From Agelas oroides (Eukaryota > Porifera > Demospongiae > Agelasida > Agelasidae): DNA of 64,000 bases. This document shows positions 34,868 to 47,017 of the stretch, piece by piece (within the stretch, counting starts at the first letter, position 1; every line of letters starts with the position of its first letter). The position numbers were made by a program, and so were the translations under genes. The notes beneath the pieces are model-generated. The model did not search any database and was not told the origin of the DNA. It worked only from the letters and a program-made list of their open reading frames with translations. The stretch is taken from contig OX422183.1 in the NCBI GenBank assembly GCA_949130485.1, positions 25,869,316-25,933,315 of the forward strand, read 5' to 3'.

Positions 34868-35173
34868 CTGGAAATTTTCACCTAATGAACATCGATTTGC
34901 CAACTGGTGCTGGTGCACCCCCACTTGACACACAACTGCCTCTGTTGCTGTCCCACTATCCATTCCGTGTTTTTCTGTTTCTGTGTCTTTCACTTTTGTC
35001 CATCTGTCCCTGTCCCTATGTCCCTGTTTGCTTCCATGTGTCCTTGTCCTGGAAATTTTCACCTAATGAACATCGATTTGCCAGCTGGTATTGGTACACC
35101 CCCACTTGACGCACAACTGCCTCTGTTGCTGTCCCACTATCCATTCTATGTTCTGCTTCTGTGTCTTTCACTT
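34868..35173 (+). repeat. 181-bp tail unit of S4, tandemly duplicated
   Basis: The first unit starts with CTGGAAATTTTCACC and has GATTTGCC at 34894. The second has the same words with GATTTGCC at 35075. The period is 181 bp, as in S1. Each unit carries its own short stretch of hexamer (TCCATCTGTCCCTGTCCC). Confidence 0.85.
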
Positions 35174-35326
35174 TGTCCACCTGTGCCTGTCCCTACGTCC
35201 CTGTCAATGTCCCTGTCACTATCCCTGTTCCCCTGTCCCTGTTGCTGTCACTATCACTGGCCCCTGTCCCTATTCCTCTGTCCCTTTCCCTGTTCTAATC
35301 CGTCTGTCCCTGTCCCTATGTCTGTC

Positions 35327-35497
35327 CTTCTCCCCTTGCCCCGGTACCTGTCCCTGCCCATCTTCCTCTGTCACAGGTCTGTCTCTGATATCGTACCAGT
35401 ATCATTCTTTGCTTCTTTGTCATCTTCCCTCTCCCCTCTACTGTGTCCTTCTGCTCCTGTTTTTATCCCTCCAGGACCATTTCTGGCCCTCTCTTCC
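35327..35497 (+). repeat. M0 block, copy 4
   Basis: Same words as 332-501. The palindrome is mutated (ATCGTACCAGTATC). Confidence 0.8.
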
Positions 35498-35618
35498 CAT
35501 TCCCCCATTCCTGTCCCTCTGTCCCTGTCTCTCTGTCCCTGTCACTCTGTCCGTGTCTCAGTCACCATTCCATTCCTTCTTTCCTTATTCTTGTCCGTCT
35601 GGTGTGTTTCTGTTGCTG

Positions 35619-35880
35619 TCTAAGCCCCCATTTCCATGTCCCTTTCCGTAGATCCCCGTTTCTGTCCTCCTTTCCCTGTTCCTGTCCCTGTCTGTCTGTC
35701 ACTGTCCCTGTCCATCGGTCCATGTCCATCTGCCCTTTCTCTGTTCCTGTACCTTTCGCTGTGATTACTTCCTGTCCCTCTCTCAGCCTGTCACTGTCCC
35801 TCTGTCCCTTTCCCTACGTCTGTCAATTGTCCCTCCGTCCCTGTGTCCTTGTACGTCTGTCCTCGCCCCTATTTCTGTGT
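35619..35880 (+). repeat. B block, class I, copy 7
   Basis: TGCCCTTTCTCTG and TGTCAATTGTCC forms; follows M0. Confidence 0.8.
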
Positions 35881-38800
35881 CCCTCTCCCTGTTCACCTGT
35901 CCCCCTGTCCCTGTCCTCTGTTCCGATCCCTGTCCCTCTGTCCTTGTTCCCTGTCACTCTCCCTGTCACTCTCCCTGTCCCTCTGTGCTGTCCCTCTGTC
36001 CTTGTCCCTCTGTCCTTGTCCCTCTGTCCTTGTCCCCTATCACTCTCCCTGTCCCCCTGTCCCTGTCCCTCTGTTCCGGTCCCGTTCCCTCTGTCCTTGT
36101 CCCCTGTCCCCCTGTCGCTGACCCTCTGTCCCTGTCCCTCTGTGCTATCCCTCTGTCCTTCTCCGTCTGTCCTTGTTCCCTGTCACTCTCCCTGTCCCAC
36201 TGTCCCTGTCCCTCTGACGTGTCCCTCAGTCCCTCTCCCCTGGCACTCTCCCTGTCTCCCTGTCCCTCTCCCTCTGTCGTGTCCCTCAGTCCCTGTCCTT
36301 CTTTCCCTATTCCAGTCCATTTGTCCCCTTTCATGTTTCCTTGTCCATCTGTCCTTTCCCCTATTTCTGTGTATCTCTACCTGTTCCACTGTCCCTATCC
36401 CTCTGTCCCTCTCACTGTGTCCCCGTTCCTGCCTATGTCTCTATCCACCTCCCTCTTCCTTCTCCCCATCCCTCTGTCCCTGTACATCTCTCCCTGTCCC
36501 TCTCTTCCTGTCCTGTCCCTCTGTCCTTATCCATCTGTCATGCTGTCCCTGTTCCAGTCCTTGTCCGTCTGTCTCTGTTCCTCTTTGTGTACCTCTCCTT
36601 GTCCCTCTGTCCCTGTACCTATCTCCCTTTCTCTGTCCCTGTCCTCATCTCAATCTCCCTCCTCATTATCCATATCCCTTTGTCCCTGTACATATGGCCC
36701 TGTCACTGTGTTCCTGTTCCTGTCTTTGTCCCGATCCATCTCCCTCTTCCATGTCCCCATCCCTCTGTCCTTGTCTCTCTGTCCTTGTCCCTCTGTCCCT
36801 GTCCCTCTGTCCCTGTCCCTCTATCCCTGTCCCTCTGTCCTTGTCCCTGTCCTTGTCCCTCTGTTTCTGTCTCATCTCTACTTGTCCCTATACCTCTTTC
36901 CTTATTCCAGTGCCTGCGTCCTTGTGCATCTGTCCTTCCCCTATTCTGTGTCCCTCTCCCTGTCCTCCTGTCCCACTGTCCCTATCCCTCTGTCCCTGTC
37001 CCTGTTCCTCTGTCCTTTTTCCCTGTCACTCTCACTGTACCCCTGTCCCTGTCCCTATTTGTGTCCCTCTCCGTGTCCCTCTGTCCCTGTACCTGTCTCC
37101 TTGCCTCTCTTCCTGTCCTTGTTTCTATCTCCGTCTTCCTTGTCCATATCCCTTTGTCCCTGTACATCTGGCACTGTCACTCTGTCCCTGTTCCAGTCTT
37201 TGTCCATATTCATCTCCATCTTCCTTGTCCCTATCCCTCTGTCCCTGTACATATGGCCCTGTCGCTCTCTCCCTCTTCCTGTCTTTGTCCTATCCATCTG
37301 TCCATATCACTTTGTTCTTTTACATCTGGCCCTGTCACTCTGTCCGTGTTCCTGTCTTTGTCCTTATCCATCTCCCTCCTCCATGTCTCCCTCCCTCTGT
37401 TCCTGTCTCTCTGTCCTTGGCCATCTGTCACTCTGTCGCTGTTCCCTGTCACTCTGTCCCTGTTCCTGTCCTTGTCCGTCTATCCTTGTCCCTGTCCCTA
37501 TTTGTGTCCCTCTCCCTGTCCCTCTGTCCCTGTACCTATCTCCCTGTCTCTGTCCCTGTCCTCATCTCTATCTCCCTTTACCTTATCCGTATCCCTTTGT
37601 CCCTGTACATCTCGCCCTGTCACTCTGTGCCTGTTCCTGTCTTTGTCCCTATCCATCTCCCTCTTCCTTTTCCCCATCCCACTGTCCCTGTACATCTCTA
37701 CTTTTCCCTCTGTCCCTGTCCCTCTGTCCTTGTCCCTCTGTCTCTGTCCCTCTGTCCTTGTCCCTCTGTCTCTGTCCGTCTGTCCTTGTCCCCTGTCACT
37801 CTCCCTGTCCCCCTGTCCTTGTCCCTCGGTTGTGTCCCTGAGTCCCTGTCCCTCTATCTCTGTCTAATCTCTCCTTGTCCTTATACCTCTTTCCTTATTC
37901 CAGTCCCTGTGTCCCTGTCCCTATGTCCTTGTGCATCTGTCCTTCACCTACTTCTGTGTCCCTCTCCCTGTCCTCCTGTGATGCTGTCCCTGTACCTTTC
38001 TCCCTGTCCCTCGGTCCCTGTCCCTGTCCTCTGTCTTTGTCTCTCTGTCCCTGTTCCTCTGTGGCACTCACCCTGTCCCCCTGTCCCTGTCCCTATTTGT
38101 GTCCCTCTCCATGTTCCTCTGTCCCTGTACCTGTCTCCTTGTCTCTGTCCCTGTCCTTGTCTCTATCTCCCTCTTCCTTGTCCATATCCTTTTGTCCCCG
38201 TACATCTGCCACTGTCACTCTGTTCCTGATCCTGTTTGTGTCCATATCCATCTCCGTCTTCTTTGTCCCTATCCCTCTGTCCCTGTCCATCTGGCCCTGT
38301 CTCTCTGTCCCTGTTCCTGTCCATCTGTCTCTGTCCCTCTCACTGTCACTCTATCCCGCTCTCTGTCCCTGTGTCCCTTTCAATTTTTACATCCCTCTGT
38401 CCCCGTTCTCCTGTCTATGTCCCATTCCCAGTCCTTGTGCCTATGTATCTCCCTCTTTCCTGTCCTTCTATCCTGGTCCCTCTGTCCCCGTTCCTCTCTA
38501 TCTGTCATAGTCCCTGTCCCTTTGCTGTCATTCATTTCCTATGCCTGTCCCAGTCCCTCTGTCCCCCAGTCTCTGTCCCTATGTGTGTCCTTGTCCCTGT
38601 CACTCTATCCCTGTTCCTGTTCCTGTCCCTCAGCAGCTGTCCCTGTCCTTCAAACCCTGACCCTGTACCTGTCGTTATCACCATCGGTCCGTCCCTGTCT
38701 GTATCACCCTGTCCCCATTCCTGTCCCTCTCCTGGTTCCCATCCATCCGTCCCTCTGTTCCTGTCCCTATGTCTGAACTTGTCCCTCCCCCCGGTCTGAC

Positions 38801-39385
38801 TATTCCTGTCGGTCCCTGTCCTTGTTCCACCCTTTGTCCCTGCCCTTGTTCCTGTTCCCATGCATGTCTGTGTCACTTTGTCTGTGTCACTCTGTCCCTG
38901 TTGCTGTGCCTTTGTTTCTGTTGCTATATGTCCCTGTTCTTGTCCCTCTGTCTCTATCCTTCTGTTCCCGTCACTCAGTCCCTGTTGCCTGTTCCTGTCT
39001 ATCTGTCACAGTCCCTATCCATCTGTCATTTCCTCTGTCATTTCTCTGTCCCTGTGCATTTCGCTGTCCTTATTGGTATCCCCAACTCGCTGTCCCTCTG
39101 TCCCTGTTCATCTCCCTCTTCCTTGTTCATACCCCTTTGTCCCTATCCATCTCCCTCTTTCTTGTACCTATCCCTCTGTCCCTGTCTCTCTGTCCTTGGC
39201 CCTCTGTCACTCTGTCGCTGTTCCCTGTCACTCTGTCCGTGTTCCTGTCCTTGTCCGTCTGTCCTTGTCCCTGTCCCTATTTGTGTCCCTCTCCCTGTTC
39301 CTCTGTCCCTGTACCTATCTCCCTGTCTCTGTCACTCTCCTCATCTCAATCTCCCTTTTCCTTATCCGTATCCTTTTGTCCCTGT

Positions 39386-40395
39386 ACATCTCGCCCTGTC
39401 ACTCTGTCCCTGTTCCTGTCTTTGTCCCTATCCATCTCCCTCTTCCTTGTTCCTAACCCTCACTCCGTGTGCCTATCCATCTCCCTCTTCCTTGTCCCTA
39501 TCCCTCTGTCCCTGTACATCTGCCCCTGTACATCTCGCCCTGTCACTCTGTCCCTATTTCTTCGTCCCTATCCATCTCCCTCTACCATTTCCATATCGCT
39601 TTGTCCCTGTACATCTGGCCCAGTCAGTCTGTACCTGTTCCTGACTTTAGCCCTATCCATCTCCCTCTTCCTTGTCCCTATCCCTCTCTCCCTATACATC
39701 TGAATCTGTCACTCTTTCCCTGTTCCTGCCTTTGTCCCCTTCCATCTCCCTCTTCTTTGTACCTATCCCTCTGTCCCTGTACATCTGACCCTGTCACTCT
39801 GTCCCTGTTCCTGCCTTTGTCCCCTTACATCTCCCTCTTCCTTGTACCTATCCCTCTGTCCCTGTCCCTCTGTCCCTGTCCCTCTGTCCCTGTCCCTCTG
39901 TCCTTGGCCCTCTGTCACTCTGTCGCTGTTCCCTGTCACTCTGTCCCTGTTCCTCTGTCCTTGGCCTTCTGTCACTCTGTCGCTGGTCCCTGTCACTCTG
40001 TCCCTGTTCCTGTCCTTGTCCGTCTGTCCTTGTCCCTGTCCCTATTTGTGTCCTTCTCCCTGTCCCTCTGTCCATGCACCTGTCTTCCTATCTGTGTCCC
40101 TGTCCTTGTCTCCATCTCCCTCTTCCTTGTCCATATCCCTATGTCCCTGTACATCTCGCCCTGTCACTCTGTCCCTGTTTCTTCGTCCCTATTCATCTCC
40201 CTCTACCATTTCCATATCCCTTTGTCCCTGTACATCTCGCCCAGTCACTCTCTCCCTGTTCTTGTCCTTGTCCCTATCCATCTCCCTCTTCCTTGTCCCT
40301 ATCACTCTGTCCGTGTACATCTGACCCTGTCACACTGCTCCTCTTCCTGCCTTTGTTCCCTTCCATCTCCCTCTTCCTTGTACCTATCCCTCTGA
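39386..40395 (+). repeat. 81-85-bp higher-order units within the array
   Basis: The words ACATCT, CACTCTGTCCCTGTT, CTATCCATCTCCCTCTTCC and TTGTCCCTATCCC recur in fixed order. ACATCT anchors at 39530, 39611, 39696 and 39781 give steps of 81, 85 and 85. Anchors at 40151, 40232 and 40317 give 81 and 85. The same words occur throughout the other arrays (for example 13141, 13226, 13299), less regularly. This is an intermediate period between the hexamer and the kilobase unit. Confidence 0.8.
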
Positions 40396-41446
40396 CCCTG
40401 TCCCTCTGTCCCTGTCCCTCTTTCCTTGGCCCTCTGTCACTCTGTCGCTGTTCCCTGTCACTCTTTCCCTGTTCCTATCCTTGTCCGTCTGTCCTTGTCC
40501 CTGTCCCTATTTCTGTCCCTCTCCCTGTCCCTCTGTCCCTGTACCTATCTCCCTGTCTCTGTCCCTCTCCTCATCTCTATCTCCCTTTTCTTTATCCATA
40601 TCCTTTTGTCGCTGTACATCTCGCCCTGTCACTCTGTCCCTTTTCCTGTCTTTGTCCCTATCCATCTCCCTCTTCCTTGTTCATATCCGTTTGTCCCTGT
40701 ACATCTGGCCCTGTCACTCTGTTCCTGTTCCTGTCCATCTGTATCTGTCCCTGTCACTGTCCCTCTATCCGTCTCTCTGTCCCTGTGTCCCTTTCAATTT
40801 TTCCGTCCCTCTGTCCCTGTTCTCCTGTCTATGTTCCAGTCCAAGTCCTTGTGCCTATGTATCTCCCTCTTCCCTGTCCTTCTATCCTGGTCCCTCTGTC
40901 CCCGTTCCTTTCTATCTGTCAATGTCCCCGTCCCTGTCACTCTATCCCTCTTCCTGTTCCTGTCCCTCTGCAGCTGTCCCTGTCCTTCAACCCCTGTCTC
41001 TGTTCCTGTCGTTATCACTACTGCTCTGTCCCTGTCTGTGTCACCCTGTCCCCGTTCCTGTCCCTCTCCCGGTTCCCATCCGTCTGTCCCTCTGTTTCTC
41101 TTTCCATCTGTTCCTGTCCCTATGACTGGCCTTGTCCCTTTCCCCCGCTCTGACTATACCTGTCGCTCCCTGTCCTTGTTCCTCTCTTTGTCCCTGCCCT
41201 TGTTCCTGTTCCTGTCCCTGTCTGTGTCACTTTGTCTGTGTCACTCTGTCCGTATCCCTGTCCCTCTGTCCCTGTTTGTGTCACCCTGTTCATGTTCCTG
41301 TCCTATGTCACTGTTCCTCTGTCCCTGTCCCTATGTCTGTCCTTGTTTCTCTGTCCATGTCTGACTATTCCTCTCGCTGTCCCTCTGTCGTTGTTTCTCT
41401 GTCCGTGTCTGACTATTCCTGTCACTGTCCCTCTGTCCCTGTCATG

Positions 41447-41479
41447 TCCTGTCCCTGTCCTGTCCCTGTCCTGTCCCTG
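41447..41479 (+). repeat. 11-bp VNTR TCCTGTCCCTG, 3 units
   Basis: Three perfect 11-mers between GTCA and TCCATCTG. Paralogous with 24548 (4 units) and 52631 (5 units). Confidence 0.85.
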
Positions 41480-41958
41480 TCCATCTGTCCCTCTGTCCCT
41501 CTCTCCCTGTCCTGTCCATGTTCCTGTCCGTGTTTCTGTCCCTTTCTTCCTGTTCCTATGTCCCATTACCTGTTTGTGTGTCCATGTCCCAGTCCATTTC
41601 CCTCCACCCCTGTCCTTCTACCCTGGTCCCTGTTTCCCTGTCTATCTGTTCCTGTCACTCAGTCCCCGTTCCGTGTTCCTGGCAGCTGTCTATCTGTCAC
41701 AGTCCCTATCCCTCTGTCCCTGTTGATCTGGCCTTGTGTTTGTCCCTGTCCCTATTGCTGTCATTTTCTTCCTGTCCCTATCGCTGTCCCAAACTACCTT
41801 TTTCTCTCTCCCTCTGTCCCTATCCCTCTGTCCCTATCCCTCTGTCCCTGTCCCTTTTCCTGTCCCTATCCTTGTCCGTCTGTCCTGTCTGTGTCACCCT
41901 GTCCCTGTTCCTGTCCCTCTTTCCTTATTCTTCTCCGTCCGTTGTCCTTCTGTTCCTG

Positions 41959-42240
41959 TCCAAGTCCCCCTTTCCATGTCCATTTCCGTAGATGCCCATT
42001 TCTGTCCTCCTTTCCCTGTCCCTGTCCCTGTCTGTCTGTCACAGTCTCTGTCCTTCGGTCCGTGTCCATCTGTCATGTCTCTGTTCCTGTCCCTTTCGCT
42101 GTCATTCTTTCCTGTCCCTCTCTCACTCTGTCACTGTCCTTCTGTCCCTTTCCCTACGTCTGCCAATTGTCCCTCCGTCCCTGTTTACTCTATCCCTGTC
42201 CCTGTGTCCTTGTCCATCTGTCCTCGCCCCTATTTTTGTG
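41959..42240 (+). repeat. B block, class II, copy 8
   Basis: CATCTGTCATGTCTCTG, TGCCAATTGTCC and GTTTACTCTATCCC forms; preceded by a C block. Confidence 0.8.
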
Positions 42241-43735
42241 TCCCTCTCCCTGTCCCCCTGTCATTGTCCCTCTGTTCCTGTCCCTGTCCCTCTGTCCTTG
42301 TCCCCAGTCACTCTCCCTGTCCCCCTGTCCTTGTCCCTCTGTCGTGTCCCTCAGTCCCTGTCCCTCTGTCTCTGTCTCATCTCTCCTGGTCCGTATACCT
42401 CTTTCCTTATTCCAGTCCCTGTGTCCCTGTCCCTATGTCCTTGTTCATCTGTCCTTCACCTACTTCTGTGTCCCTCTCCCTGTCCTCTTGTCATGCTGTC
42501 CCTGTCCCTTTGTCACTGCCCTGTCCCTTTGTCACTGTCCTGTCCTTGTCTCTCTGTCCCTATCCCTCTGTCCTTGTCCCCTGTCACTCACCCTGTCCCC
42601 CTGTCTCTATTTGTGTCCCTCTACATGTCCCTCTCTCCCTGTACCTGTCTCCTTGTCTCTGTCCCTGTCCTTGTCTCTATCTCACTCTTCCTTGTCCATA
42701 TCCATTTGTCCCCATACATCTAGCACTGTCATCCTGTCCCTGTTCCTGTCTGTGTCCATATCCATCTCCGTCTTCCTTGTCCCTATCCCTCTGTCCCTGT
42801 ACATCTGGCCCTGTCACTCTGTTTCTGTTCCTGTCCATCTGTCTCTGTCCCTGTCACTGTCCCTCTATCCCTCACTCTGTCCCTGTTCTCCTGTCTATGT
42901 CCCAGTCCCAGTCCTTGTGCCTATTGTCTCTGTCCCTGTGCATTTTGCTGTCCTTCTATCCTGGTCCCTCTGTCCCCATTCTTTTCTATCTGTAATAGTC
43001 CCTGTCCCTTTGCTGTCATTCATTTCCTATCCCTGTCCCAGTCCCTCTGTCCCTCAGTCTCTGTCCCTATGTGTATCTGTCTCCCTGTCACTCTATCCAT
43101 TCCCCTGTTCCTATTCCCGTCCCTTTTCAGCTGTCCCTCTCCTTCAGCCCCAGTCCCTGTTTCTGGCGTTATCACTATCGCTCTGTCCCTGCCTGTGTCA
43201 CCCTGTCCCCATTCCTGTCCCTTTGTCCCTTTTCCTCTGTCCCTTTCTCTGTTCCCATCCGTCTGTCCCTGTCCCTCTGTTTCTCTTTCCCTCTGTTGCT
43301 GTCACTGTGTCTGGGCCTGTCCCTCTATCCCTGTTTGACTATTCCTGTCGGTCCCTGTCCTTGTTCCTCTCTTTGTCCCTGCCCTTGTTCCTGTTCCTGT
43401 CCCTGTCTGTGTCACTTTGTCTCTGTCATTCTGTCCCTGTTCCTGTCCCTTTGTTTCTGTTCCTCTGTCCCAGTCCTTGTGTTGTCTGTCCCTGTCCCGG
43501 TCCATTTCCCTCTCTCCCTGCTTCCATCCCTGTCCTTCTGTCCTGGTCCCTCTGTCTCTATCCATCTGTTCCTGTCACTCAGTCCCTGTTGCCTATTCCT
43601 GTCTATCTATCATGGTCCCTGTCCATCTGTCATTGTCTCTGTCCCTGTGCATTTTGCTGTCCTTATTGCTGTCCCCAACTCGCTGTCCCTGTGTCCCAGT
43701 CCCTATGAGTTCCTTAAGCTTGTCCCTCTGTCCCT

Positions 43736-43854
43736 ATTAACTCTACCCCTTGTTCATAGTGCCATGGGTGCATGTGTTAAATTTGGCATGTCCAAAGTTG
43801 TTTGGTGTATAATTTATATGTATATAGGCTGCCTTAACTGTTCTGAGGGTTATT
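43736..43854 (+). repeat. M1, A/T-rich island, copy 4
   Basis: 119 bp; preceded by GAGTTCCTTAAGCTTG; 1.3 kb before the inserted element that precedes S5. Confidence 0.88.
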
Positions 43855-45062
43855 GTCCCTATCCCTATCCCTCTGTCCCTGTTTGTGTCACCCTGTTCGT
43901 GTACTTGTCCTTTGTCACTGTTCCTCTGTCCCTGTCCCTATGTCTGTCCTTGTTTCTCTGTCCCTGTCTGACTATTCCCATCGCTGTCCCTCTGTCCTTG
44001 TTTCTCTGTGCCTGTGTGACAATCCCTGTCACAGTCCCTCTGTCGCTGTCATATCCTGTCCCTGTCCTGTCCCTGTCCATCTGACCCTCTGTCCCTGTCT
44101 TGTGCACGTTCCTGTCCCTTTCTTCCTGTTCCTGTGTCCCATTGCCTGTTTGTGTGTCCATGTCCCAGTCCATTTCCCTCCAACCCTGTCCTTCTCCCCT
44201 GGTCCCTCTGTTCCTGTCTATCTGTTCCTGTCACTCAGTCCCTGTTCCCTGTTCCTGGGTACTGTCTATCTGTCACAGTCCCTGTCTCTCTGTCCCTGTC
44301 GATCTGGCCTTGTCTATGTCCCTGTCCCTATCGCTGTCCCAAACTACCTTTCCCTCTGTCCTTATCCCTCTGTACCTGTCCCTTTTCCTGTCCCTATTCT
44401 TGTCCCTCTGTCCTGTCTGTGTCACCCTGTCCCTGTTCCTGTCCCTTTGTCTCTGTTTCTCCATCCCTTTCCCTGCTTCTATCTTTGTGTCTCAGTCACT
44501 GTTTGTATGTCCCTCCGTTCCTGTCCCTGTCCATTTCCCTGTCCATCTCCCTCTCTCCTTGTCCCGGATGTTGTCTCTCTATTCCTCCTTCTGTCCCTCT
44601 GTCCCTATCCATGTTCTCCTATCTCTGCCCCTATCCTTGTCCTTGTGCCTATTTGTCTCCCTCTTCTCTTTCCAAGTCCCTCTGTGCCTGTCCATCTGTT
44701 CCTGTCACTCTGTCCCTGCTCCTATCTATCTGTTACAGTCGCCCTATCATTGTACCCCTGTCACTCTGTTCCTGTCCCTGTGCCTTTGTTCCTGTCCCTT
44801 TCCGTCTGTCCATGTGCTGGCCTCTGTCCATATCCCTCTGTTCCTGTGACCCTCGACGTCCTTGTCCTTGTCACTATCCCTCTCTCCCTGTCCCTGTACC
44901 TGTGCCTTTGTCCCAAACTCTTTGTCTTTGTCCCTCTGTCCCTAACTGTTTCTCCTCTGTCCCTGTCTGTCTGTCCATCTTCCAGTTCCTCTACCTGTCC
45001 ATCTCCCTCTCTCCCTGTCCCCGTCCCTGTCCCTGATTCCCTATCCATGTCCCTCTCTCCCT

Positions 45063-45089
45063 CTCAGGCGTGTTAAGGACTGGGTCCAG
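45063..45089 (+). repeat. Left terminal inverted repeat of the 886-bp element
   Basis: CTCAGGCGTG followed by the 17-bp core ending GGGTCCAG. It differs from the right end at three positions (7, 9 and 10). Confidence 0.85.
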
Positions 45090-45921
45090 CTGTTTTGCGC
45101 GCGCTGCCTAAATTACCCTTGGGGCGGGCGTTATCGCACCATAAACAGGAAGGCGGTTGTATCTATGTAAACAATAGAGAACCTCGGAATGTAATTAAGT
45201 ACCTTCGCTATCGCAGTACCGAAGGACAGTTGTTGGCTTGTACTCTTCCTAACAATCTTGTCCTTACCTTGTTCGACTAAGCGTGATGCGATACGCACGT
45301 CTGTAACACTAAAAGTCATTCTGCTTAGCGCTTCCAGCAATTTTCAAAGCGTCTGAAGTGGAGTCACGTGCACCATGTACGGTAGCACGTGCTAGCTACT
45401 CTTGAATAAGCCACATAATGGCCGCTTGGCAGCTCTTTTTCTGGAAGTAAGTCATGCGGAATTCGTCAGAAGAGAACTGGAGTGCATTATTGGGTTTGAT
45501 GGAGAAGAAATCTAATGGTCTTTGATTTCACCATGGGAAAAGTTCGTAGCTTACCGCTAAAGGTTCGAAGTGGAACTTTATATGCCCGGTGGGCGTGGCA
45601 TATTTGCCAGTTCCAGCGCTTTGGAAAGCGACATCGACTATTCCCACGGATAAAAAGTTGGGCCAGTTGAAATAGAACGTAATGGAACAAAAAGAATCGT
45701 TAAATTTTGCTCGTGCGAATTCCGCATATCACGTTTATTGCACTGAGATACCTTGTGGGAGGGGCTTGGTACAGCTAAGTTGTTTGTGGGTGAGGCCAAA
45801 AATTGTGTCACAGTAAACAATAAGGGTGGGGCTACATGTAACAATACTAAACAATTACTTTTAACTTCTTCATTTGTCATAAAATCGATTCAAACTTTGC
45901 CATAATATAGCCTCAGAAGCC

Positions 45922-45948
45922 CTGGACCCAGTCCTTAATGCCCCTGAG
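45922..45948 (-). repeat. Right terminal inverted repeat of the 886-bp element
   Basis: Read on the - strand it is CTCAGGGGCA followed by the same 17-bp core. The array resumes right after it with CTGTTCCTATG. Confidence 0.85.
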
Positions 45949-46038
45949 CTGTTCCTATGTCCCTTTCCCTGTCTCTCTCTCCCTGCCTCTTTCGCTCTAT
46001 TCCCCTCTTCCTGTCCCTGTGTTTGTCCTTCTGTCCTT
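45949..46038 (+). repeat. Resumed end of array A5
   Basis: 90 bp of array between the inserted element and S5: CTGTTCCTATGTCCC, then CTGCCTCTTTCGCTC and TGTTTGTCCTTCTGTCC. These are the same words that lead into every other spacer. Confidence 0.85.
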
Positions 46039-46959
46039 GACTCTACCCTCTCTTTTGTTGATACAACTGGTTCTACTAGGTTCATTATGACATCCCCAAA
46101 CTTTTGTAGTTGTACTGGATTACCGTTAAGTCTACTTGGTTGTAACTCTACCCAACTCTATGCTATAATGCTCTACCAGGTTTAGTTGAACTCTCCTACA
46201 GTCTGCTACATTGTACTACTAGAATCTATACAACACTCTGTATCACACTCTACCGCAGCTTCTAATGGAATCTGCCTGACTCCACTACACTCTACCATAG
46301 CTCTACCTGATTCTAAGGGACTGTGCTTGACTCCACCTCTCTCTGCCATGGCTCTATCTGATTCTACAGGAGAGTATTTGACTCCACCTCACTTCACCAT
46401 GGATTTCTTGGTTCCAATCAATGCCACCCTTACTCTACATCTTTGTGGTTCTACTTGACTGACCGTTATTTTGCAAAGATAGTGGTTTTGTTGCTTCTTA
46501 CTTCCTATTTTCCTACTTATATGCACTTACTTCTTACTAAAGCATCCCTGCATGTCTCAAGAAATCATGCTAGTAGAACTAGGGCAGAATCTGCATCTAG
46601 TGAGGTTTTCTGTATTGAAGAAGTCCCACAATCAACTTTACACTGACATGAATTCTGCACAATGTAACACGCTATTACAGCAGAAACCCTTCCCCCTGAC
46701 TCACCTCAAAACCAGCCAACTCCCCCTCCACTTATCCCCAGTAACAGTCTAACCTCTTTCCGCAACATGTACACTAGCTCCCAGCATGAAGAGTCCTTAT
46801 CTGGATTCCTTCAATTATTCAGCCCTACCCTAGCATACATGTAATCTGGAACAAATAGCCATCACCCTCTCCCCCTCTCCCTCTCCCTCAAAGATCCCTA
46901 TGGATTAGGGGAAGACATAATTTGCACAGTTTTGTGAGTGTTACCTCAGCAAATGGGAG

Positions 46960-47017
46960 CTACGATGTGCGTCGTAGCAGTGTTGGCGCTCTCCCACCCG
47001 ACACCCCAACCACTGCT
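46960..47017 (+). other. Double inverted repeat / hairpin in S5
   Basis: Both stems are intact; one change in the loop (CTCTCCC for CTCCCCC). Confidence 0.55.

Larger units (their letters stand above)
32644..35173 (+). repeat. Spacer module S4 (complete, duplicated tail)
   Basis: Full-length spacer. 90-codon + frame at 32794-33066; hairpin at 33560-33617; 127-codon - frame at 33942-34325; TATAAAAT at 34166-34173; A11 tract near 34742; one VNTR unit (34779-34801). The tail has two 181-bp units (GATTTGCC at 34894 and 35075). A unique stretch, ATATTACATTGCATTTTG to TTTATGCATC (about 34830-34868), precedes the first unit and is not in the other spacers. Confidence 0.88.
35174..45062 (+). repeat. 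Hexamer satellite array A5 (longest)
   Basis: A 9.9-kb array. Blocks: M0 at 35327, B class I at 35619, a long body with a clear 81-85-bp ladder (39386-40395), C near 41568, B class II at 41959, M1 at 43736, C near 44147, and D near 44550-44890. It is interrupted at 45062 by the TIR-bounded element and resumes for 90 bp before S5. No gene is seen, though frames of up to 928 codons are open. Confidence 0.93.
45063..45948. mobile_element. Non-autonomous TIR DNA transposon (886 bp), family not assigned
   Basis: A block of unique sequence sits inside the hexamer array and is bounded by inverted repeats that match at 24 of 27 positions. Both ends begin CTCAGG and share the 17-bp core TTAAGGACTGGGTCCAG. 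The flanks read CTCTCTCCCT and CTGTTCCTATGTCCC. Joined with one CT, they give the uninterrupted sequence seen near 8463 and 19735, so the target duplication appears to be only CT. The inside has CpG-rich and A/T-rich parts and frames of no more than 80 codons, with no transposase motif, so it would depend on an enzyme from elsewhere. An 8-bp duplication (hAT type) is not present. Confidence 0.85.

Noticed and set aside
45063..45948. Calling the inserted element hAT, piggyBac or Tc1/mariner
   Set aside because: No 8-bp duplication and no flanking TA duplication. TTAA lies 10 bp inside each end rather than outside, and the bases outside it are themselves inverted copies, so they belong to the TIR. 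No transposase is encoded.
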